This document shows positions 55,935 through 64,000 of a stretch of DNA of 64,000 nucleotides, piece after piece. The notes below the pieces were generated by a model, which saw nothing but the letters and a program-made list of their open reading frames with translations, made no database searches and was not told where the DNA came from. How positions within the stretch are numbered: position 1 is the first letter of the stretch; every line of letters starts with the position of its first letter. The DNA comes from Turnera subulata (Eukaryota; Streptophyta; Magnoliopsida; Malpighiales; Passifloraceae). The stretch is from contig JAKUCV010007261.1 of the NCBI GenBank assembly GCA_028386065.3, positions 1 to 64,000 of the forward strand, given 5' to 3'. A program made the translations under genes and the position numbers.

Positions 55935-56885
55935 TTATGGTGGATCATGAAGCTTTTCGGTGAATCGCCTCCCATGAAAATCGCCTTGATTGTAGACTTG
56001 ATCAAAATTTCTCTCTTCTTTCGGAATGTATCCCACGCGATATAGATAATCAACGAACTCGGCAAACCAAGGAGGTTTCTTTGTAGAAATCGCATTGACC
56101 ATGGCGAGGTAATCGTCTGGCAGTGCGTCAATAATCGGCTTCTCCTCTTCTTGCTTCTCGTCTTTCTCCAATTGCAATCTTGATAAATGATCAGCAACTA
56201 AGTTCTTCGTTCCTTTCTTGTCCTTGATCTCTAGGTCGAATTCTTGCAACATAAGAATCCATCGAAGAAGTCGTGGTTTCGCATCATTCTTCTGGAGCAA
56301 ATTCTTCAATGCAGCGTGGTCCATGTGAACAATCACCTTGGAACCGAAAAGATAACTCCTGAACTTGTCAATTGCGAATACAATAGCTAATAACTCCTTC
56401 TCCGTAGTTGCATATTTAACTTGAGCATCATCTAGAGTCTTGCTTGCATAATAAATGGCGTGCATCTTCCCATCTCGGCGTTGTCCTAAGACTGCGCCTA
56501 CAGCATCGTCGCTTGCATCACACATAATCTCGAACGGAAGTGAATAATCAGGGGGTTGAATGATGGGTCCCGAAATCAACTCCTTCTTGAGCTTGTCGAA
56601 TGCTTCCATACAGTGTTCATCAAAGACAAAAGGCACTTCTTTATTCAAGAGATTTGTAAGAGGTTTGGCTACCTTTGAGAAATCCTTAATGAATCTTCTG
56701 TAAAATCCGGCATGTCCAAGAAAACTGCGAATCGCGCTGACTGAATTCGGTGGAGGTAAGGTCTCTATCACATCTATCTTGGCTCTGTCCACTTCGATCC
56801 CACGTTCGGAAACTAAATGTCCAAGAACAATTCCTTCTTGTACCATAAAATGACATTTTTTCAAATTAAGCACCAAATTAGTCTC
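55935..56885 (-). pseudogene. Athila pol fragment: RT thumb and RNase H
   Basis: The minus-strand frame resumes at 56885 with [22 protein letters not shown] connection ([35 protein letters not shown]) and RNase H ([51 protein letters not shown]) follow. HMDH replaces HTDH. The N-terminal RT with the YxDD box is missing because a Tat element begins at 56886. The rest of this Athila copy should lie beyond that insertion. Confidence 0.85.
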
Positions 56886-58493
56886 TGTGAACACCCAAAT
56901 TTGACCCATGAAGATTCTATTGAGATTAGACTGCAGACATGTTTGAATCATAAGATTGATGAGTTAGTTTTGGGTTGAAGCATGGATGGGGTTTAATTTT
57001 AATAGAATTTATACGTTATAGTAATTAAGACTTTTATATGCCTAGGATTAATGAGACGATTTAATCGTAGGATATGTTAAGGACTAAAATGCTAAAATGT
57101 ATTTTATCTCATTAAATTTGGGCATGTTTATTTATTGAACCCAATTATATTTATTTTTTGGGTTGAAGATAAATGTAAGGGTCCAATTTAATAAGGTATG
57201 GACTTTTCTTCAGAGTTGCATAGCCCATTAACACCTTGCTTGCAGACAAATTTAGCTCTGATTTTCGTGGAAAATCAGCGTTAAATCATTCCTTGATAGC
57301 AAGAATGTTTTTGGTATGATTTTGGCTTAAAATGAGGAATTAATGTGTAATTAGTCAATTAGGAGATGATTGAGGGTAGTAGTAATCAAGAAAGCAGAGG
57401 ATCCTGAGCAGTCTAGGGGTTAATTATGCGGTAGGATCAATCAGGGAGGAATTAGGGGAGAATTGGGACCGAAAAAGGAAAGAACGGGTGAAACGCATAG
57501 GCACGGGCGGTCATCTCGGGATGACCGCCGGGCCTGGGTGGTCTTCCACCCATGACCACCCGGCCTGGCTGTCATCCATAGGATAACCGCCGGCCATGGC
57601 GGTCTTGCACCTCCAGAAACGCGTTTTCTCCCCGATTTTCGCCCGTAATTTGATTCTACTCGGTTTTGGCCCAGATTTTTGGCCATTCCCTTGGACACTA
57701 AGTTGGTCCACGCCCCTAGGCAACCCAAAACACTATAAATAGGACCCTCCACTCACATTTCAGGGGACGCACAGTCTTTTACACAAACACTCTTCATAAA
57801 GCTTAGAAGCTTGGAGAAACTCTATCTCTCCAAGCTTAAGAAATAGTTCCATAGGCAAAACTCTAGCAGAATTTCGTGGGTAGCATCATCCATTAAAGGC
57901 AGCAAAAGGGGAAAATCAAGTGGAACTCCAAGATTGAGTTGAGGAGTGGGAGGAAATTGTGTGGGAGGCACAACCCAAACCAAGGAGCTAGAGGAGGGCT
58001 ACAAGAGGTAATCCTAATCCTTTTTGTTTGACCAATTATTGTTGAGATGCTGATGTTCATGATGATGTGATTCTTGTGATGCCATGTCAAGAACTACGTG
58101 GGCTTTGAACACGGTCGCCGGGGTACGTAGGTGGTTTCCGGTGGTGGAAACTCAAGCCCAATCTTCTTCTTCTCCCCTTTATTTTTAATATTCAGCTATT
58201 ATGTGTTTTGGTGCTCACAGTTGCACACTTGCAGAAGGCGTACAAAACCCTCTAATTGCACAAAGTTTCGCCCCAACATGGATGGGTGCCTAACACCTTC
58301 CCATCCATGACGAATCCCCGGGTCCAGCATCTTTGGTTCGCTAATCAGTTGCCTAAATGGAGTCACATGAAGGGTTTTTCCCAAGTTTTTGTCCCTTAAT
58401 AAAATTTGGGTTGCAACTCCAAGGATGCTGGATGACGGTATGGTGTAAGGGAAAGGTGAATAGGCCCAAGTGATTTTGGGTCGGGTGTTCACA
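56886..58493 (+). repeat. 5' LTR of the Tat element
   Basis: 1608 bp, TGTGAACACCCAAATTTGAC...GGGTGTTCACA. Inverted 11-bp ends match perfectly (TGTGAACACCC). It includes a TATA box at 57732 and an AATAAAA signal near 58398. Confidence 0.85.
57732..57741 (+). promoter_or_regulatory. TATA box of Tat 5' LTR
   Basis: CTATAAATAG followed by GACCC. A cluster of GGCGGTC and GATGACCGCC inverted motifs precedes it (57507-57606). Confidence 0.6.
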
Positions 58494-58495
58494 AC

Positions 58496-58514
58496 TGGCG
58501 ACTCCACTGGGGAC
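58496..58514 (+). other. Primer binding site, tRNA-Arg type
   Basis: TGGCGACTCCACTGGGGAC, two bases after the LTR end. This is the PBS form typical of Ogre/Tat elements. Confidence 0.8.
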
Positions 58515-58993
58515 TTTGAGGGTTAAAGAAACTTTGTCCAATTATTGAATTCTATATGCCTTTTTATGTGTCATCATAAGTGCCTTGCATTCATGGTAAA
58601 TGTTGTGAAGCCTCTACCGTAAGAGGGCCAGGGGATCCAAGTCCGCTACAATGCTTTCTTTAAGCGATAGTGGCTTGTGTGAACCGGTTTCTTGCTGCTC
58701 ATGCAATGATGGGAATTAATGGGCCTTGGACCTCCCGCGATATCTTTTATCACATGTTGAGTAGGCCAAAATATTCCTTAGTGGCAGTATTTTTAGCCCA
58801 CAACCAGCTGCATACCCTAAGCATCTCATGCATAATGAACCAATAAATGTTATGTGCATTTTGGGTGATTGTTATTCAAGTAAATGTGAATTGAGTGCCC
58901 CTTTCATCCCCACACACCCTAAAAAGAAACCTTCAACCCCCCTTTGGGTACCCGGAACCTTTATACTTTGCTACCCCTTCAATCTAGAACAAC

Positions 58994-59913
58994 ATGGGTA
59001 AAGAAGATTCCCTCAAGCTGACCACGACTGCGGGACCCCTACCGGTAGTGAATAAACCATTGCCGGCACTCGAGCGAGGAAGGACCAGGTCCCCCGGGAG
59101 TATTAGGGGACAAGACTTATGGCGTGACATCCTGAGAAGCAGCGGAAAGGTTCAGAATGGTGGTGTGAAGATAGAAGGATCTAAGGGAGAGGAAGAGGAG
59201 CCTCAAAGGTTGTTGAGGACCACAAAGAGGCGAGGAGGCGATTGGAATTTCTATCGCCTATCCTTGTCCCTGAAGCCCGGTTACCAAAGAAATTCAAGAT
59301 GCTGAACCTAGAGAAATCCAATGAAGAATCCATCCCCCTCCCGATATTTTTGGAACAACCGCCCAAGAAATGCATAAAGGGTAACCCGTTGCAGCCTCTG
59401 ATGCCAAAACTTAATAAGTGCTGTGAATTCTATTACGTGATTGGACATGCCATCAACGAATGTTTCCAGATGCAAAGTTTGATGGATCGGGAAGAAATCA
59501 CTTTACTCCATCAAGACCAAAATGGGAAGATCAGTTCCGCGAGATGGGTTGAAAGTGAAGATTGTCTCATAATTTATATTGATCCGGGAGCCGAAGGAAG
59601 AGATTTTGCACAAGGAGTCATTCATGATATCAAGTACGTGGGTAGGAATTGGGAATGGCAGAAACTGTGTATTGTTTTCAAGACTAGCAAGGAAGAAATT
59701 GGTGAGAGTTCTCCCATGACAACTGGCTCTGAGAGTGAATCTGAATTAGACAATGAACCAAAAGATGTAGCCAACGGACTAGACAAAAACTCCATTAACA
59801 TTAGCCTTTCTTGCTCCAAAACCATGGAAAATGATGATGTATTCATATCCCGTAGCAATGAAATGAGGCACTCTTTTGCTTACTTGGATGCTTTCTGTGA
59901 TAACATTTATTGA
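58994..59913 (+). pseudogene. Tat gag/protease remnant
   Basis: An N-terminal basic frame (58994-59305) overlaps a 223-residue frame (59242-59913). The latter has the gag end pattern IPLPIFLEQPPKKCIKGNPL and a zinc-knuckle-like CEFYYVIGHAINECF, then the acidic linker and the pre-pol region. Tat gag is normally several hundred residues longer, so the capsid part is deleted. No protease D(T/S)GA motif is recognised, only IDPGAEGRDF near 59581. Confidence 0.6.
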
Positions 59914-61493
59914 ATGAATAATGTATGTGAGTGTAATGAGATGAATGAACTCCCGGATTCAATCGAAATCAACCTGGGAACTGAAGATAATCCTAAGATC
60001 ATAAGGATTGGTGCGGCTCTTGAAAATTCTGTCCAAGAAGACTTGGCAGTTCTAATCAGAGAGTATGTGGATGTGTTTGCCTGGTCTTATGAAGACATGC
60101 CGGGAATCGACCCGACCATTGCTCAGCATCAGATCCCTCTCTTTCCCAATGCCTAACCCGTAAAGCAGAAAGCCCGCCGTCTTCAGCCCCAATGGGCCTT
60201 GAAGGTGAAAAAAGAAGTAGAAAAACAGATTAAAGCCGGATTCTTGGAAGTGATTGAATACCCTGAATGGTTAGCTAACATCGTCCCGGTTCCGAAGAAT
60301 GATGGGAAGGTACGAATGTGTGTGGACTATCGAGATTTAAACAAGGCATGTCTAAAAGACGAATTCCCCCTGCCCCATATTGATCTTTTGGTGGATTCCA
60401 CGGCAGGACATGCATTGTTATCCTTCATGGACGGATTTTTAGGGTATAATCATGTGAAGATGGCGCCGGAAGACAAACACAAGACATCATTCCGAACTGA
60501 ATGGGGGACATTCTGTTACAGGGTTATGCCCTTTGGTCTAATCAATGCCGGAGCCACATATCAAAGGATGGCTACTACTCTCTTGCACGACATGATGCAT
60601 AAGGAAGTAGAGGTTTATGTCGATGATATGATTGTGAAATCGGAAACGCGAGAATGCCATGTGGTTAATTTGAAAAAATTCTTCGAGAGAAGTTGGGAGT
60701 TTGGCATGAGAATTAATCCTCAGAAATGTGTCTTCGGCGTCCAGGCAGGAAAGTTACTAGGTTTCATGATGAGTGAATGAGGCATTGAAGTAGACCCCAC
60801 CAAGATCAAGGCTATTCAAGAAATGCTGGCTGCAAGGAGTGAGAAGGAGGTCCAAAGTTTATTGGGAAGAATTCAGTATGTCAGTCGTTTCATTGCTCAA
60901 CTTTCTAGCATTTGTGCACCCATTCATCAGTTGCTCAAGAAAGGAGTTCCTGTAAGACGGGATGACAAATGCCAGGATGCCTTCGAACAAATTAAGAGAT
61001 ATTTGTCCAATCATCCAGTGCTCCAGCCTCCTAGGCAAGGGAAGCCGTTGCTATTATATTTGACTATCACAGAAGAAGCCATGGGTGCCATGTTAGCTCA
61101 ATACCTACCAGACTCTTGCATTAAGACTGCCATATATTACTTGAGTAAGAAGTTCAATGGGTATGAGTTGAATTATAACTTGGTAGAAAAGACTTGTGTG
61201 GCCTTGACCTGGGCTTGCCAGAAGCTCCGACATTATTTTATCTCTTTTGAAGTCTTGCTTATTTCCCAAATGGATCCCATCAAGTATCTAATGGAGAGGC
61301 CGGTGGCGAGCAGTCGTACAAGAAGATGGGTGGAAATCCTATCACAATTTGATATCTGGTTCTTGTCTCAAAAAGCTATTAAACGAGGAGCCATAGCAAA
61401 CTTTCTAGCTTCACAATCGGTGGATGGAGATGAGAGATTTCAGCCACAATTCCCTGATGAGGAGGTGATGACCTTAGAGGAACCAACATAGGA
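59914..61493 (+). pseudogene. Tat reverse transcriptase and RNase H
   Basis: The pre-RT linker (VDVFAWSYEDMPGID) and RT follow in one frame broken by stops at 60154 (TAA), 60778 (TGA) and 61489 (TAG). RT motifs: RMCVDYRDLNKA, catalytic Asp78 in SFMDGF, MPFGLINAGATYQRM, YVDD box (residues 140-143 of the 60199 frame). RNase H: YLTITEEAMGAMLAQ (normally YL-SE-A-GA-L), YYLSKKFNGYELNY, and SQMDPIKYLMERP. All frames are in phase with each other, so the damage is nonsense mutations, not frameshifts. Confidence 0.85.
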
Positions 61494-61494
61494 G

Positions 61495-61933
61495 TTGCAT
61501 TTTGATGGAGCAGCTAACGCTCGAGGTTTTGGGACGGGTGTAATTCTCATATCTCGTGACGGAGTAACATATCCAATCTTCTGCAAACTAGAATTTGAAG
61601 CTACTAACAATGTGGCTGAATATGAAGCATGTGCTATTGGTCAGGGTTTAGTATTGAACATGGGGATAAAACGGGTTAAGGTACTCTTCGGCTCTTGTGA
61701 TATTTCAAGTCAAGGGAGAATGGAGGATCCAAGAGGAAAGACTAATACCTTATCATGAGCATTTAAAGATGTTAGCTTCCCGATTCGAAGAAATTGACTT
61801 TCAGGATGTGCCTAGGAGGGAGAATCAGTTTGCTAATGCCTTGGCCACACTTTCCTCGATGATGGGAATGCCGGACAACGCTATCATCTTACCGTTGCTG
61901 GTCCAGAAAAGGAATCGGCCATCCTTTAACTAG
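61495..61933 (+). pseudogene. Second, archaeal-type RNase H of Tat
   Basis: LHFDGAANARGFGTGVILIS and FEATNNVAEYEACAIGQGL carry the first Asp and Glu of the additional RNase H that marks Tat elements. After VKVLFGS the frame shifts near 61700 and continues as QVKGEWRIQEERLIPYHEHL and FQDVPRRENQFANALATLSS. The usual GDSQL Asp motif is destroyed at the shift. Confidence 0.8.
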
Positions 61934-62135
61934 GAAAAGGGGGTGGGTGAACCTTGGTTCCAGGATTATTTGAAAGATCTACCTTCCGACGAGGCTCCCG
62001 TCATAGCTATCACCGTTGTAAAGCGTGATCAACCATCACACAATCGAATTATGAATGATGATGATATGAATCATTGGTATAAAGACATCTTGGGATACCT
62101 CAGGGATGGGACGTTCCCTGAGGGCACTATAGAAA

Positions 62136-63308
62136 TTGAGAAGAAGACTGGCTAGAGGTTATGTTGTGTGTGCAGGGAGCCTTTATAAGCGGCATGCAAC
62201 GGGAGTCCATCTATTGTGTGTGGGTGTGGGAGAAGCCGAGAAAATTATGAGAAAAGTTCATGGGGAAGGTGAGGGTCCTCATATGGGAGGAGACATGTTA
62301 GCTCGAAAGATATTGCGATTGGGATACTTTTGGTCGACCATGGAAGCCGATTGTGCCAAATTTGTGAAATGGTGTCATACACGCCAGATCCATGGGAAGC
62401 TATATTCTAAACCACCATCACCTTTGACACCAATGTCATCACCGTGGCCGTTCTCCGCATGGGGAATTGATGTCATTGGGAAGATAACCCCAAAAGCGAC
62501 GAATGGACACGAGTACATATTAGTTGCCATTGATTATTTTACCAAGTGGGTGGAGGCAGAGTCTTATGCTACGTTGACATCTAAAAAGGTGGCCAAATTC
62601 ATCCTAAACAACATTATCTGCCGTTATGGTGTCCCGAACGAGCTGATATCGGATAGTGGCCCACATTTCAAAGCTAATGTGGAGAAACTGTGCCAGGATG
62701 ACGTTATCAAGCATCACAGGTCATCACCTTATCGACCCCAGGCTAACGATGCAGTGGAAGCAGCCAACAAGAATATAAAGGTCATCTTGGGAAAGATGAT
62801 ATCCACACACAAGGAATGGTCAGAAAAAATTCCACTGGCGCTCTGGGGTTACCGAACTTCCATCAGATCATCGACGGGTGCAACCCCATATTCTCTAGTA
62901 TATGGCATGGAAGCTGTGTTACCAGTAGAACTTGAAGTGCATTCCTTGAGGGTGGCTCGGGAGAGTGAGCTTCCTGAGACGGAATGGGTACAAGAAAGAC
63001 TTGATCAATTAGCATTGCTCGATGAAAAACGATTATCAGCCTTATACCATATGCAAGGGTACCGAAGAAGAATATCTCGAGCCTTCAGCAAGCGAGTTCG
63101 AGAAAGAGGATTGAAGAAAGGGGACATGGTGTTGAAAGAAATAAGACAACCCGTGCATGACCCTAGGGGCAAATTCAAGGCTAAATGGATTGGGCCCTAC
63201 GTTATCAAAGAAGTCATGTTAAGAGGTGCTACAAAGCTTAGAGACTTGGACGGGAATGAGTTTCGAGAGCCAGTCAACCTTGACCAGTTGAAGAAATATT
63301 ATGTATAA
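62136..63308 (+). pseudogene. Tat integrase, long open frame
   Basis: 390 residues. Zinc finger His42 and His49 with Cys80 (KWCHTRQIHG). The second Cys of the usual CHKCQ is Arg83, so zinc binding is probably lost. Catalytic core: Asp112 (WGIDVIGKI), Asp173 (ISDSGPHFKA), Glu208 (QANDAVEAANK; the usual Gly is Asp205). Asp173 and Glu208 keep the DD35E spacing. C-terminal GPYVIKEV and LKKYYV close the pol polyprotein. Upstream it is separated from RNase H by a stop at about 61930 and a frame change near 62150. Confidence 0.85.
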
Positions 63309-63605
63309 TGTAGATCCAATTTTGTGTGCTCGAAAAAGGGAAGAATGTGATAAAATTCAGGGTCCAGCCCATTTTTGTTAATAAGAGTTTTAAGGTTGAC
63401 AAGAAAGAAAAAGGGAGTTCATTCACTCATTTATTTTGCATGCATTACACACGTCATAAAGTTTATCCTAGCAAAATATCCAGTATGCTTAAGCTTCCTC
63501 TTCATTGTCGCTAGGGGATTCCGGTTCTAAGCGAATATTTGATCCTAAAAATCGGTTCTTGTAACCTAAGAGGATCCATTCAGGATAACCCATGTATTTC
63601 TTCAA

Positions 63606-63980
63606 TCATTGTCGATATCCCTCGGAAGAATAGGGGGCCTTCGGATTGAGAACTTTAATTCTTAGGGGATGACTCCAATATCCGTGCATGAGCTTTATGG
63701 AATGGTTGTTCATTAACATGTCGAGGGGCGAGCATGGAGGCAGAGAAGTGAATTGAGCACGGCCAAACTGTCTAGCTATTCTAGCCGGATAACATTGGGT
63801 AGAACGATAAACCATTGGGAGGACCACCACCTTCTGACCGGGCAAGTGGTAGACGACTTCTCGCATGTGGAACCAAGGGCAACACCACAAGATTCGGCGA
63901 TCAGCCATATCCTTCATAAAAAGGACCCAATCTTTGGTAGAAGAAACAACTACGACGAGGTTTCGCTCATGATAGTCCAT
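63606..63980 (-). CDS. Antisense frame in the Tat 3' region
   Basis: 124 residues on the minus strand, 300 bp beyond the integrase stop. It contains LWCCPWFHMREVVYHLPGQK and VLPMVYRSTQCYPARIARQF-GRAQF. The pattern (L-W--PW ... LPM-YR--CYPARIARQFG-QF) resembles the N-terminal plant-mobile/DUF7745-like region of Tat-associated proteins. Some Tat elements, such as maize Grande, carry antisense reading frames in this place. The start lies near the window end, so it may be longer. It could be an inverted gag fragment or a true antisense gene. Confidence 0.5.
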   Translation of the reverse strand: MDYHERNLVVVVSSTKDWVLFMKDMADRRILWCCPWFHMREVVYHLPGQKVVVLPMVYRSTQCYPARIARQFGRAQFTSLPPCSPLDMLMNNHSIKLMHGYWSHPLRIKVLNPKAPYSSEGYRQ

Positions 63981-64000
63981 AGGGGTATACCAGCCAGATT

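Larger units (their letters stand above)
56886..64000 (+). mobile_element. Tat-lineage element, 5' LTR to beyond window
   Basis: Order: LTR 56886-58493, tRNA-Arg-type PBS 58496, leader, gag remnant, RT-RNase H, second (archaeal-type) RNase H, integrase, 3' region with antisense frame. The dual RNase H and PBS define the Tat group (Ogre/Retand/TatI-like) of Ty3/gypsy. It lies inside an Athila pol. The left flank GTCTC (56881-56885) is the predicted target duplication. The 3' LTR is outside the window. Confidence 0.85.

Overview
This is nuclear DNA from a eudicot plant. It has no bacterial or organellar features. Intronic and intergenic DNA is AT-rich, splice sites are GT/AG, and almost every kilobase belongs to a plant LTR-retrotransposon family: Athila, Tat/Ogre, Tekay-like and Reina-like chromoviruses, Ty1-copia and Cassandra TRIMs. 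A MULE transposase remnant and a LINE fragment are also present. The species cannot be named from the sequence. Single ambiguous bases (N) occur at 3996 and 15917.

Layout. 1-1480: AT-rich DNA with a doubtful proline-rich reading frame. 1480-7672: copia LTR remnant, Cassandra LTR, an inverted Tekay-like LTR fragment, and the 3' end plus long LTR of a Tekay-like element. That LTR abuts the last three exons of a MULE transposase (7673-8305). 8306-9430 is AT-rich and empty. 10018-19624 holds the only convincing host gene. Seven phase-compatible exons join an AP2/ERF domain, a coiled-coil segment, an F-box and a PP2-type lectin domain. Its third intron contains a complete, internally deleted Reina-like chromovirus (11826-16511, TSD GTAGT). 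From 20901 to the end of the window there is only nested retrotransposon: Athila LTR, Tat element in minus orientation (itself hit by a Cassandra solo LTR and a Tat solo LTR, both with perfect TSDs), LINE scrap, Athila LTR, copia LTR, a second Athila LTR with gag, an oppositely oriented Athila gag-pol-ORF with LTR, a Tat remnant with a 108-bp tandem repeat, another Athila element in minus orientation, and a Tat element (56886 to beyond 64000) inserted in that Athila pol.

The candidate for something new is the ERF-F-box-PP2 gene. The DNA-binding half has lost two residues known to contact the GCC box. The F-box half lacks its own start codon and is entered through a splice acceptor. An in-frame TAA lies inside a potential GTAAGC splice donor, so splice choice would decide between a 366-residue ERF-F-box protein and a 510-residue protein that also carries the lectin domain. 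Secondary items of interest are an antisense reading frame at the 3' end of the Tat element, a recurring 15-bp palindrome in the Athila LTRs, and a hairpin with a polypyrimidine loop conserved in two Tat remnants.
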